Below are positions 31,872-40,401 of a stretch of DNA of 64,000 nucleotides, piece by piece. Source of the stretch: Tropicimonas isoalkanivorans (lineage in GTDB: Bacteria; Pseudomonadota; Alphaproteobacteria; Rhodobacterales; Rhodobacteraceae); the NCBI RefSeq assembly GCF_900112335.1, contig NZ_FOLG01000012.1:62001-126000 (forward strand), given 5' to 3'. Below the pieces are notes generated by a model. That model was not told the origin of the DNA. It saw nothing but the letters and a program-made list of their open reading frames with translations, and did no database searches. A program made the position numbers and the translations under genes. Positions within the stretch are counted from its first letter, which is position 1, and each line of letters opens with the position of its first letter.

Positions 31872-33089
31872 ATGCGTATTGCGGTTCTTGGAGGAGATGG
31901 CTTTTGCGGCTGGCCGACCTCGCTGCACCTGTCCAACCTGGGCCACGAGGTTCACATCGTCGACAATCTCTCGCGCCGCTGGATCGATACCGAGCTGGGC
32001 GTTCAGTCCTTGACGCCGATGGACTCCATCCAGGAGCGATGCCGGATCTGGAAGCAGGTCTCAGGCAACGAGATCCGGTTCCACCTGCTCGACCTGGCCA
32101 AGGAATACCAGCGTCTGCGGTTGTGGCTGGACGAATACCGCCCCGATGCGATCATCCATTTCGCCGAACAGCGCGCCGCGCCCTATTCGATGAAGTCGGA
32201 TCGTCACAAGGTCTACACGGTCGACAACAACGTCAGCGCCACCCACAACCTCCTGACCGCTTTGGTCGAGACCGGCATCGACGCCCACCTCGTCCACCTG
32301 GGCACCATGGGGGTCTATGGCTACTCCACCATCGGCGCACCGATCCCTGAGGGCTACCTTGACGTTTCGGTGGAGACGGACAGCGGCGCGAAGGGCATGG
32401 AGATCCTGTACCCGACGCGTCCGGGCTCGGTCTATCACATGACCAAGTCGCTCGATCAGATCCTGTTCCAGTTCTACGCCCAGAACGACGCGCTCCGCAT
32501 CACCGACCTTCACCAGGGCATCGTCTGGGGCACCCATACCGACCAGACGAAGCGGCACGAGCAGCTCATCAACCGGTTCGACTATGACGGCGATTACGGG
32601 ACGGTGCTGAACCGGTTCCTGATCCAGGCCGCGATCGACTATCCGCTGACCGTGCACGGCACCGGCGGGCAAACCCGCGCCTTCATCCACATCCAGGACA
32701 CAGTGCGGTGCATCGAACTGGCGCTTGGGGATGCGCCGGAAAAGGGCGAGCGTGTGAAGATCTTCAACCAGATGACCGAAACCCACCGGGTGCGGGATCT
32801 GGCGGAGATGGTGGCGCGCATGACCGGCGCGGAGATCGCCTTCCTGCCGAACCCACGCAAGGAAGCAGCCGAGAACGAGCTGATCGTGAAGAACGACCAT
32901 TTCATCGACCTCGGCCTCAACCCCATCAAGCTGGAATCCGGCCTGCTGGAGGAGGTCGTGCACGTGGCGAAGAAATACGCCCACCGTGTCGACCGCAAGC
33001 ATGTCCCCTGCGTCTCGGCCTGGACGAAGGACATCGCCAAGCGCGTTGTGCACGATCCGGAGGCGGCGCACCTCAAGTCCGTGTCCTGA
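31872..33089 (+). CDS. sqdB: UDP-sulfoquinovose synthase
   Basis: A 405-residue extended SDR that makes UDP-sulfoquinovose from UDP-glucose and sulfite, first committed step of sulfolipid (SQDG) synthesis. NAD-binding motif GGDGFCGWPT at the N-terminus, LGTMGVYGYST, catalytic Tyr and Lys in VYHMTKS, and the signature HQGIVWGTHTD are all as in SqdB/SQD1. ATG 31872 has RBS AGGAG; a TTG two codons upstream is in frame but less likely. First gene of a three-gene operon. Confidence 0.97.
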   Translation: MRIAVLGGDGFCGWPTSLHLSNLGHEVHIVDNLSRRWIDTELGVQSLTPMDSIQERCRIWKQVSGNEIRFHLLDLAKEYQRLRLWLDEYRPDAIIHFAEQRAAPYSMKSDRHKVYTVDNNVSATHNLLTALVETGIDAHLVHLGTMGVYGYSTIGAPIPEGYLDVSVETDSGAKGMEILYPTRPGSVYHMTKSLDQILFQFYAQNDALRITDLHQGIVWGTHTDQTKRHEQLINRFDYDGDYGTVLNRFLIQAAIDYPLTVHGTGGQTRAFIHIQDTVRCIELALGDAPEKGERVKIFNQMTETHRVRDLAEMVARMTGAEIAFLPNPRKEAAENELIVKNDHFIDLGLNPIKLESGLLEEVVHVAKKYAHRVDRKHVPCVSAWTKDIAKRVVHDPEAAHLKSVS

Positions 33090-33095
33090 CGCGTG

Positions 33096-33938
33096 ATGGT
33101 GGAAGGACTGCTTGCCGAAGGGGCTCCGGCGAGTCGCCACGCCTATGTGACGCTCGTCACCAACGCCGACTATGCCCTCGGCGCGAAGGCGCTGGTACGG
33201 TCCATCGGGATGACCGGCACCGACGCCGATTGCGTCGTGCTCCATACCGCCGCTGTGGACGACGTGGACCTTGCGCCCCTGCGCGATCTGGGCGCGCGTC
33301 TTGTCCGCACGGATCTGTTGCCGACCTCGGCGGCCTTCAACGCGGCCCATGCCCGCGACCGACTGCACGGCCTCGCGCCCTTCACCAAGGGTGAAAAGCC
33401 GCCGTTCCACACCCCGCTCGACAACTTCGCCAAGCTGCGCCTCTGGCAGATGGAAGAATACGAGAGCGTGGTCTTTATCGATGCCGATGCGTTGGTGCTG
33501 AAGAACTGCGACCGGCTGTTTGAGTATCCGGAGTTTTCCGCTGCACCGAACGTCTATGAAAGCCTCGCCGATTTCCACCGGATGAACTCCGGCGTCTTCT
33601 GCGCTCGCCCCGACGCGGCTACGTTCGACCGGATGCTGTCGGAACTCGACGCGCCTGGTGCCTTCTGGCGGCGGACCGACCAGACCTTCCTGCAGCATTT
33701 CTTTCCGGATTGGCACGGGCTGCCGGTGTTCGACAACATGCTGCAATACGTGTGGTTCAACATGCCGGAGCTGTGGGACTGGCCATCGATCCACATCCTG
33801 CATTTCCAGTACGAGAAGCCGTGGCAGGACCCCCATCCCAAGTCCGCGCAACTGGCCCCGCTAATCGCGTTGTGGGAGGCCTATGCCGGCGACGGGCCAG
33901 TGCCGGTCATTGCCACGCTGCCCGGGCCGCTCGCGTGA
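33096..33938 (+). CDS. sqdD: SqdD-like glycosyltransferase (GT8/glycogenin type)
   Basis: A 280-residue glycosyltransferase of the GT8 family: YVTLVTNADYALGAKAL at the N-terminus, the metal-binding DxD as FIDADALVLKN, and FHRMNSGVFCARP. In Rhodobacter sphaeroides the sqdB-sqdD-sqdC operon encodes such a protein, thought to transfer sulfoquinovose. Gene order, family and position agree, so the symbol is given. ATG 33096 (a GTG lies one codon earlier), 6 bp after the sqdB stop. Confidence 0.9.
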   Translation: MVEGLLAEGAPASRHAYVTLVTNADYALGAKALVRSIGMTGTDADCVVLHTAAVDDVDLAPLRDLGARLVRTDLLPTSAAFNAAHARDRLHGLAPFTKGEKPPFHTPLDNFAKLRLWQMEEYESVVFIDADALVLKNCDRLFEYPEFSAAPNVYESLADFHRMNSGVFCARPDAATFDRMLSELDAPGAFWRRTDQTFLQHFFPDWHGLPVFDNMLQYVWFNMPELWDWPSIHILHFQYEKPWQDPHPKSAQLAPLIALWEAYAGDGPVPVIATLPGPLA

Positions 33939-34819
33939 GACTGGCCGTCACCGGCGGCACCGGGCTGGTGGGCCGGTTCATCGTCGAGGAGGCACTGGCG
34001 GCGGGAGATGACGTGGCGGTTTTGAGCCGTTCGGCGCCGCTGCCGGGGAACTTCGGTGCCCCGGTCGTTCACGTACCCTATGACCTTGCCGGCCCGGTCC
34101 CGCCGCTCGTAGGATACGACGCCCTTGTACATGCCGCGTTCAGCCACCTTGCCGGGCGGTATCGGGGCGGCGAGGGGGGGGATCCGGCGGGCTTTTTGCG
34201 CGCTAACCTCGATGGATCGGTTCGGCTGTTCGAGGCGGCGAAAGCGGCCGGTGTTGGTCGCGTCCTGTTTCTCTCCTCCCGCGCGGCCTATGGTGCCTGG
34301 CCGCCGGGTACGGTTCTCCGCGAGGATATGGAGCCGCGGCCGGATACGCTCTACGGGGAGGCGAAGGTTGCGGCCGAACGTGCCCTGACTGGTTTGACCG
34401 CGCCAGGGTTTGCCACGTCGAGTTTGCGTGCCACCGGGGTCTACGGCGCCGTCGCACCCGGTCAGGCGCACAAGTGGCAGCCCCTCTTCGCGGATTTCCA
34501 GAACGGCACGCCGATCGCGCCGCGCGTGGCCACCGAAGTCCACGGGGCGGATCTCGCCTCGGCCGTGCGCCTTTTGCTGACCTTGCCGGCGGACGAGCTT
34601 GCCGGCGCGATTTTCAATGTGTCCGACCTCATTCTGGATCGGCGCGACCTTTTGGCGGAAGTGGCTCGGCTCACAGGCGTGAGCACGCCGCTCCCGGATC
34701 GGGCGGATGCCGGTCAGGTGAACGTCATGGAGACCCGCCGACTTGAGGCGCTCGGCTGGCGGCCGGCCGGAATGGAGGGGCTGCGGCAAGCGCTTCCGGC
34801 GATGCTCCGACTGGACTGA
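33935..34819 (+). CDS. sqdC: SqdC-like NAD(P)-dependent epimerase/reductase
   Basis: A 294-residue extended SDR: GGTGLVGRFIVEEAL at the N-terminus, FLSSRAAYG and the YGEAKVAAER active site (Tyr, Lys). It starts with GTG at 33935, overlapping the sqdD stop by 4 bp, which confirms an operon. The third gene of the R. sphaeroides sqdBDC operon is sqdC, whose loss causes accumulation of a sulfoquinovosyl-dihydroxyacetone; a reductase role is compatible with this fold. A run of eight Gs near 34171 does not break the frame. Confidence 0.8.
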   Translation: MRLAVTGGTGLVGRFIVEEALAAGDDVAVLSRSAPLPGNFGAPVVHVPYDLAGPVPPLVGYDALVHAAFSHLAGRYRGGEGGDPAGFLRANLDGSVRLFEAAKAAGVGRVLFLSSRAAYGAWPPGTVLREDMEPRPDTLYGEAKVAAERALTGLTAPGFATSSLRATGVYGAVAPGQAHKWQPLFADFQNGTPIAPRVATEVHGADLASAVRLLLTLPADELAGAIFNVSDLILDRRDLLAEVARLTGVSTPLPDRADAGQVNVMETRRLEALGWRPAGMEGLRQALPAMLRLD

Positions 34820-34839
34820 GACCCGCCGCAGCCAAGGCG

Positions 34840-35172
34840 TCAGGCGCCCGGCGGGATGTACCCGGATGCCGCACTGCCGGCCTCGCTCGCAAGCTTCGCG
34901 AATTCCGCCGTGCTCCACACGCAATGGGTGTTGAAATCCGTCGCGATCCCTTCGGAGCCGACGATCATCGCGACTTTCGCCGGCACGCCCACATTGTCGG
35001 CGTCCAGGATCATCATCACGTCGGCGTCGCCGGTGATGAAGTAGTGCTCCACCAAGGTCCCTCCCGCCGAACTGACCAGTTTGTCCAGCACCGGCCTGCG
35101 GTCGTCGCCCTTGGCCATGAAACCCTTGATCGCCACCGACGTCAGTTTCGCGGTCATGATGAATCTCGGCAT
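34840..35172 (-). CDS. GYD-domain protein
   Basis: A 110-residue ferredoxin-like-fold protein of the GYD domain family (PRFIMTAKLT start, DADVMMILDADN centre, CVWSTAEFAKLA end). The fold is shared by small stress or regulatory proteins; function is unknown. ATG 35172; the frame is open further upstream but not conserved. It converges with sqdC, 20 bp between stops. Confidence 0.8.
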   Translation of the reverse strand: MPRFIMTAKLTSVAIKGFMAKGDDRRPVLDKLVSSAGGTLVEHYFITGDADVMMILDADNVGVPAKVAMIVGSEGIATDFNTHCVWSTAEFAKLASEAGSAASGYIPPGA

Positions 35173-35251
35173 GTGTTCGTCCTCCCTGTCGCACCTCGTT
35201 CGGTGCCCGGGAAGCATACCACAGATCGGCGCGAGTTCGGTCGGCGGTACC

Positions 35252-36091
35252 TCAGGACTTGACGAATGCCTCGAATGCGTCTGCGTATTCCGGGTGCCAG
35301 CGCGACAGCGGTGGGCGGTTCTCGATGATATCGCCGATGGCCCAAGCCATGCGCTTCTGGTCGAGTGCCCGGGATACGTCATTGTCCGGGCAGAGAATGT
35401 AGAAGTCCCCCTCGGCCAGCCGCTCCATCATGAATGCCGCCGTCTGCTCCGGCGTCCAGGCGCCCTCGGGCTTCTCGGACCGCCCCGAAGCCGTCAAGCC
35501 GGTGAAGACGAAACCGGGGATCAACAGGTGAGCCGTGATCTTGGCTCCCTCGGTGTTGCGCAGATCGTACGCCAGCGCCTCCGTGTACGCCTTCACGCCC
35601 GCTTTGGCCACGTTGTAGGCCGGATCGCCGGGCGGCGTGGTGATGCCCTGCTTGGATCCTGTGTTGATGATCATCCCCGGCCTACCACGGTCGATCATGC
35701 GCGGCGCGAAGCTGTGGGTGCCGTGGATGATGCCCCAGAGGTTCGTCTCCAGAACCGCGCGCCACGCCTCCATCGGCCCGAACATGGAGCTGCCGGGCTG
35801 GATCCCAGCATTGTTAACCAGCACGTCCGTGCCGCCGAAGCGGTCCGCGACCGCCTGTTCCAACGCGATTACCTGCTGCAGATCGGAGACATCCGTGGCG
35901 CTCGTCATCACGTCCGTAGCGCCTGCACCGCGGAGCGCCGCCTCTGCCTCCGAAAAGTGGTCGGGCCGATTGTCCACCACCACGAGGGTCATGCCACGGG
36001 AGGCGAATTCCTTCGCGATGGCGAGCCCAATCCCGGCCGCGCCTCCGGTCACGACGGCCACGGCATCCGGTTTGAAAACTGTGTCAGACAT
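35252..36091 (-). CDS. SDR family oxidoreductase
   Basis: A 279-residue classical short-chain dehydrogenase: cofactor motif TGGAAGIGLAIA, NNAG as VLVNNAGIQPG, the Ser region INTGSKQG, and the catalytic Tyr-x3-Lys in AYNVAKAGVKAY. The Asp after the second strand (VVVDNRP) suggests NAD(H). C-terminal residues (RMAWAIGDIIENRPPLSRW) are typical of a subgroup annotated only as SDR. Substrate unknown. RBS GGAGGGG at ATG 36091. Faces the LysE exporter gene divergently. Confidence 0.9.
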   Translation of the reverse strand: MSDTVFKPDAVAVVTGGAAGIGLAIAKEFASRGMTLVVVDNRPDHFSEAEAALRGAGATDVMTSATDVSDLQQVIALEQAVADRFGGTDVLVNNAGIQPGSSMFGPMEAWRAVLETNLWGIIHGTHSFAPRMIDRGRPGMIINTGSKQGITTPPGDPAYNVAKAGVKAYTEALAYDLRNTEGAKITAHLLIPGFVFTGLTASGRSEKPEGAWTPEQTAAFMMERLAEGDFYILCPDNDVSRALDQKRMAWAIGDIIENRPPLSRWHPEYADAFEAFVKS

Positions 36092-36262
36092 GATCCCCTC
36101 CTTTTCGGTCCGCCTGCAGCCTATGCCCGCACCGTCAGCGGTGGAAGGCCAAACCCGGCCGGCGATCCGGTCTGCCGCCACGGCAGCCGCGCAGCGACTG
36201 ACGACCCGCTTGGCACCGCGCCGCGTCACCACTAAGACGTGGGACTCTTGTGTGGAGGCGAC

Positions 36263-36868
36263 ATGGCCGCAGAGGCATTCATCCAGGGCTTCGGCCTTGC
36301 ACTCACTCTGATCCTTGCGATTGGGGCGCAGAACGCCTTCGTCCTGCGTCAGGGGCTCCGGCGCGAGCACGTGCTGGCGGTGGTGCTGATCTGTGCGGTG
36401 TCGGACGCGGTTCTGATTTCGGTGGGTGTTTTCGCCTTTGCCGCAGCGGAACGCGTGATGCCGGCGGTCGTGCCGCTCCTTCGGTGGGGCGGGGCAGCGT
36501 TTCTGCTGGCCTACGGCGCGCTCAGCTTTCGCAATGCGTGGCGTGGCGGCGAGGCGCTGGAGGCCGGTGCAGGCGGGCCGCGGGCGCTCCGGCCGGTCGC
36601 GCTGACGTGCCTGGCGTTGACCTGGCTGAACCCGCACGTCTACCTCGACACTGTGGCGTTGATCGGATCGGTCTCCACCGCCTTTCCGGAGGCGCGGCTT
36701 GCCTTCACGGTCGGGGCTGCCTCCGCCTCCTTCGCCTTCTTCTTTGCGCTTGGCTACGGCGCGCGGCTGCTCCAGCCGATCTTCGCACGGCCCTTGAGTT
36801 GGCGCGTGCTCGACGTGGCCGTGGGCTGCGTGATGTGGGCCATCGCGGCGGGGCTGGTGCTGGGATGA
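36263..36868 (+). CDS. LysE/ArgO family amino acid exporter
   Basis: A 201-residue inner-membrane protein with about six hydrophobic segments. The N-terminal LILAIGAQNAFVLRQGLRR block is the LysE/ArgO signature, and TWLNPHVYLDTVALIGS is the mid-protein hallmark of the arginine/lysine exporter branch. It exports basic amino acids, protecting against overload. The ATG at 36263 has RBS GGAGG; the GTG/TTG starts upstream add non-family sequence. No LysG-type regulator is adjacent. Confidence 0.88.
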   Translation: MAAEAFIQGFGLALTLILAIGAQNAFVLRQGLRREHVLAVVLICAVSDAVLISVGVFAFAAAERVMPAVVPLLRWGGAAFLLAYGALSFRNAWRGGEALEAGAGGPRALRPVALTCLALTWLNPHVYLDTVALIGSVSTAFPEARLAFTVGAASASFAFFFALGYGARLLQPIFARPLSWRVLDVAVGCVMWAIAAGLVLG

Positions 36869-36929
36869 GCCCGCCGCCGGGGCGAATTCCGCCTTGTCGT
36901 GTTGCGTGCGATGGGCTCTGGTCTGCGGG

Positions 36930-37829
36930 ATGACACAGACTCTCGCCGCCCCCGCCACACGTCCGCTTGCCGGCATCCTCTGGATGTTGGTCACGGGGCT
37001 GTGTTTTGTGGGCGTTCAGGCGACGGTCAAACACCTCGGCCCCCGCGTGCCGCCCATCGAGGCCGCATTCCTGCGCTATCTGCTGGGGCTTGTGTTCCTG
37101 CTGCCGATGCTGCCCGCGCTGGCACGAACCCATCTGACCCGGCGGGCCTGGCTGCTGTTCGCGCTGCGGGGCGTCACACAGGCGACGGCGGTGATGTTCT
37201 GGTTCTTCGCCATGACCCGGATCACCCTCGCCGAGGTCACGGCGATGAACTACCTCAACCCGATCTACGTCACCATCGGCGCGGCCCTTTTCCTGGGCGA
37301 GCCATTGGCAGCGCGGCGGGCGGCTGCGATCGCCGTGGCCTTCGCCGGGGCGCTAATCATTCTCCGCCCGGGCGTCCGGGCGTTGGACGCTGGACACGCC
37401 GCCATGGTCGTCACCGCTTTGGCGTTCGCGGCCTCTTACCTGATCGCCAAGCTGATGACCGGTTCCGTCGGCCCGTCCGTGGTGGTCGCGATGATGTCGA
37501 TCATGGTGACGATCGTGCTGGCGCCCTTCGCAGCGGCCGTCTGGGTGCCGCCGAGTTGGGGCGACCTGGGGTGGCTGATGATCGTGGCGGCCTTTGCGAC
37601 GGCGGGGCACTACGCGATGACGTTGGCCTTTCAGGCGGCGCCGTTGGCCGTCACCCAGCCCGTCGCATTCTTGCAACTCCTCTGGGCCACCCTCGTCGGA
37701 GCGATTGTCTTCGGCGAGCCTGTGGACGGATGGGTGATGCTCGGCGGCGGGCTGATCATGGGTTCAGTCTCCTTCATCGCCTGGCGGGAGGCACGCTTGC
37801 GGATGGCGGGAGCCCCGTCCGCGCTCTGA
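36930..37829 (+). CDS. EamA/DMT family transporter
   Basis: A 299-residue membrane protein with ten predicted helices in two EamA repeats, each ending with a short motif (ALFLGEPLAARRAAAI in repeat 1, GAIVFGEPVDGWVMLGG in repeat 2). Family members export metabolites such as amino acids or precursors; substrate is not predictable. ATG 36930, 61 bp after the LysE gene, same orientation. Confidence 0.9.
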   Translation: MTQTLAAPATRPLAGILWMLVTGLCFVGVQATVKHLGPRVPPIEAAFLRYLLGLVFLLPMLPALARTHLTRRAWLLFALRGVTQATAVMFWFFAMTRITLAEVTAMNYLNPIYVTIGAALFLGEPLAARRAAAIAVAFAGALIILRPGVRALDAGHAAMVVTALAFAASYLIAKLMTGSVGPSVVVAMMSIMVTIVLAPFAAAVWVPPSWGDLGWLMIVAAFATAGHYAMTLAFQAAPLAVTQPVAFLQLLWATLVGAIVFGEPVDGWVMLGGGLIMGSVSFIAWREARLRMAGAPSAL

Positions 37830-37845
37830 ACCTGCGGGTGCGGGA

Positions 37846-38301
37846 TCAGCTGGTTTTTCGCCGGGACAGGAAGGGAAGGGGAAGGACGGGGATGCCATCC
37901 TCGATCAGGCTCTTCGCCTCGCTGGCGTTCGCTTCCCCGTGGATGGAGCGACGGGGCGAGTCGCCCTCGTGGATCGCGCGGGCCTCCCGCGCAAAATCCT
38001 GCCCGACATAGTCGCTGGTGGATTCGATCTTCTTGCGCAGCTCGGCCAGCGCCTTTTCCCTATCGGACGCCGGTTCGGACAGCGGATGCGCAGCCGCTCC
38101 GCCCGCGTCCTCGGTTTCGACCTTACGGTTTGCCCCGTGCGTCCGGACGCTGGGCGCCATGATCGCCTTTTCGACATCGACCGAGCCGCAGATGGCACAG
38201 GTGACCATTTTCGACGTCTTCAACGACTCATAGGCCGCCGCAGAGGCGAACCAGATTTCGAAACGGTGTTTCTCCGCGCATATGAGGCTGTACTTGATCA
38301 T
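37846..38301 (-). CDS. DUF1178 family protein
   Basis: A 151-residue conserved alphaproteobacterial/betaproteobacterial protein. The N-terminal zinc-ribbon-like part has Cys8 and the CAIC pair (LICAEKHRFEIWF, VTCAICGSVDVEKAIMAP); the C-terminal half has the conserved DYVGQDFAREARAIHEG. Function unknown. In some genomes it accompanies a carbon-nitrogen hydrolase and glutaredoxin; neither is here. ATG 38301. Confidence 0.88.
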   Translation of the reverse strand: MIKYSLICAEKHRFEIWFASAAAYESLKTSKMVTCAICGSVDVEKAIMAPSVRTHGANRKVETEDAGGAAAHPLSEPASDREKALAELRKKIESTSDYVGQDFAREARAIHEGDSPRRSIHGEANASEAKSLIEDGIPVLPLPFLSRRKTS

Positions 38302-38377
38302 CCGAGTCAGATTTAGCCACTCGGGCGACTGAATAGTAGTGCCGTTCCGCTACATTTCGCCGTGCTGTGGCGCGAAG

Positions 38378-38833
38378 TCACCCGAGCTTTGCGGGGTCGA
38401 AGTCCTGCAGGATGCGCCGCAATTCCGGTTCGGCAACCTTTCTGGCGGCCTTCTTGGGCGAGAACCATTTCCGGCGCCGCTCCTTGCCTTCCGGGTATTT
38501 GGTGGCCATGGATTTTGCCTTGATCGGGTAAACGGCCACGACGCAGGGCAGGTCCTCCTCGCCCGCCGCCTCGCCGATTTTCAAGTAGCCGTACACGCCG
38601 AGGCAGGTGTCCTTCGCCTTTCCGCGGATCCCGGCTTCTTCCCAAGCCTCGACCGCTGCCGTTTCCGCGGGCGACAGGGTGTCAATGGGCCAGCCCTTCG
38701 GAATGATCCAGCGCCGCCGGGTGCGCGATGTGATGAGCAGGATCTGGGGTTTCCCTTTTACGATCCTGTAGCACAGGGCACCGTACTGGGTCCGCGCGCT
38801 CCCTTTCGGATGTCCCGCAAGCGAGGCGGGCAT
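38378..38833 (-). CDS. Nudix hydrolase
   Basis: A Nudix-fold pyrophosphohydrolase of the DIPP/Ap4A-like type (QYGALCYRIVKGKPQILLITS then WIIPKGWPID). The Nudix box reads G-x5-...-E with AVEAWEEAGI: the metal-binding EExGI is intact, while the usual Arg of REVxEE is Val, as in many alphaproteobacterial copies. It probably hydrolyses dinucleoside polyphosphates or diphosphoinositol-like substrates. An in-frame TTG at 38857 with a good GAGG spacing is an alternative start that adds eight residues. Confidence 0.85.
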   Translation of the reverse strand: MPASLAGHPKGSARTQYGALCYRIVKGKPQILLITSRTRRRWIIPKGWPIDTLSPAETAAVEAWEEAGIRGKAKDTCLGVYGYLKIGEAAGEEDLPCVVAVYPIKAKSMATKYPEGKERRRKWFSPKKAARKVAEPELRRILQDFDPAKLG

Positions 38834-39113
38834 TTCTGCAATAGCCTTGAGATCCAAGTCTTCACCCTCACCAAATTTATTATCGAGTCCCGCCAGACGG
38901 TGATCGGCGGGTTGAGCCTGTCGAATAGAACTCCTTCATGTCGTCGGGGCCTTGCATATTGACCCAACTGCACGATGTGCATCGAATCTTGGCAAGGGTA
39001 GGGCATCTGTCAAGCTCCCCCGGTGGCCGCAGCTCCGGGACGTGCCGCTGGCTCGATCAGGCGCAGGTCATATATCTTCCGATGGCGGAGTGCCGCGGAG
39101 GAGCACAGGAGTG

Positions 39114-40238
39114 ATGCCGAACGTGCAAGCTGTGTTTATCGGCTCGGAGATCTATCGGAAGTCCAGCTACGGCCCCTGGCATCCGCTGCGCGTGCCGAGG
39201 GTTTCCACGGTGATGGACCTTGCCCGTGCCCTCGGCTGGCTGCCGCGAGAGCAATACGCCGTGTCGCCCCGCGCGCGGCCGGCGGCGCTGACCTCCTGGC
39301 ATCGGCCGGACTATATCGCGGCACTTCAGAGGGTGGAGACGACGCAGGTCGCCACCGAAGAGGACCGGGCGCGCTATGGACTTGGGACGCCATCGAACCC
39401 CGCATTCCCGGAAGTGTACCGGCGCCCCGCGACCGCCGCGGGCGGGTCCCTGCTGGCCGGCGAGATGCTGGCGGAGGGGGGCGTGGTCTACCATCCCGCC
39501 GGTGGTACGCACCACGGCCTGCCCGGGCGGGCCAGCGGCTTTTGCTATCTCAACGATCCGGTCCTGGGCATCCTGTCGCTCCGCCGAATGGGCGTGCGCC
39601 GGATTGCCTATGTGGACATTGATGCCCATCACCCGGACGGGGTGGAACTGGCCTTTGACGGCGACCCTGAGATCCGGATGATCTCGGTCCACGAAGAGCG
39701 GCGGTGGCCCTTCACAGGAGCTTTGGGGGATTGCGCCGGTGGGTCCGCCGTAAACCTTCCGGTGCCGCGGGGCCTGAACGACACCGAGATGTTGTGGATA
39801 CGCGAGGCGCTGATACTGCCGCTCGTTGATGCCTTCGCCCCTGATGCCGTGGTGTTGCAATGCGGCGCCGATGCCGTCGAGGAGGACCCGCTGTCTCGCC
39901 TGTCGCTGTCAAACAACGCCCATTGGGAGATCGTCGCTTCCCTTCGGCCCCTCGCGCCGCGTTACCTCGTGCTGGGCGGCGGCGGGTACAACCCTTGGTC
40001 TGTGGGTCGGCTGTGGACTGGGGTCTGGGCGCTTTTGAGCGGCCGGGAGATCCCAGATCGGTTGCCCGCCGAAGGTCAGGCCGTGCTCCGCGCGTTGCGC
40101 TGGCAGGGAAACCGGCGCGGCAAGTCACCGCCAGAGCACTGGTTCGACACACTGCGCGACACCCCGCGGCCCGGCCCGCTGCGTGACGAGATACGGGACC
40201 GTGTAGCCTATCTGCGCCGCCGGGAGGGGCTGCGCTGA
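39114..40238 (+). CDS. Histone-deacetylase-like amidohydrolase (AcuC/HDAC family)
   Basis: A 374-residue zinc amidohydrolase of the arginase/deacetylase superfamily. Family marks: GGTHHGLPGRASGFCYLND (tandem His), the metal site YVDIDAHHPDGVE, QCGADAVEEDPLSRLSL, and GGGGYNPWSVGR. It would remove acetyl groups from lysine or polyamines. ATG 39114 (MPNVQAVFIG) with a GGAGGAG/AGGAG region upstream; the 54 codons before it are not conserved. Acetylpolyamine amidohydrolases and acetoin-type AcuC cannot be told apart here. Acs lies 12 kb away, too far to infer a link. Confidence 0.87.
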   Translation: MPNVQAVFIGSEIYRKSSYGPWHPLRVPRVSTVMDLARALGWLPREQYAVSPRARPAALTSWHRPDYIAALQRVETTQVATEEDRARYGLGTPSNPAFPEVYRRPATAAGGSLLAGEMLAEGGVVYHPAGGTHHGLPGRASGFCYLNDPVLGILSLRRMGVRRIAYVDIDAHHPDGVELAFDGDPEIRMISVHEERRWPFTGALGDCAGGSAVNLPVPRGLNDTEMLWIREALILPLVDAFAPDAVVLQCGADAVEEDPLSRLSLSNNAHWEIVASLRPLAPRYLVLGGGGYNPWSVGRLWTGVWALLSGREIPDRLPAEGQAVLRALRWQGNRRGKSPPEHWFDTLRDTPRPGPLRDEIRDRVAYLRRREGLR

Positions 40239-40401
40239 GCGGGGCGACACGGTGAGCTAGTCCTGCACATGTGAAATGCCGTGCTTTGGAAAGAAGCTGT
40301 GTCGCTCCCATTTCAGTGGTACACTTAACCTCGGGAGGCGTGGAGTTTGGCGTGAAACGGTTGCACGGGTATCGGTGGAGGAGCGAAGCGATGGGTTTCC
40401 C

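Noticed and set aside
32061-33851. A 596-residue minus-strand frame across sqdB-sqdD
   Set aside because: Shadow of the sqd genes; the plus-strand families are unmistakable.
34165-34185. Possible frameshift at a run of eight Gs in sqdC
   Set aside because: The reading frame stays open through it and family motifs are continuous on both sides.
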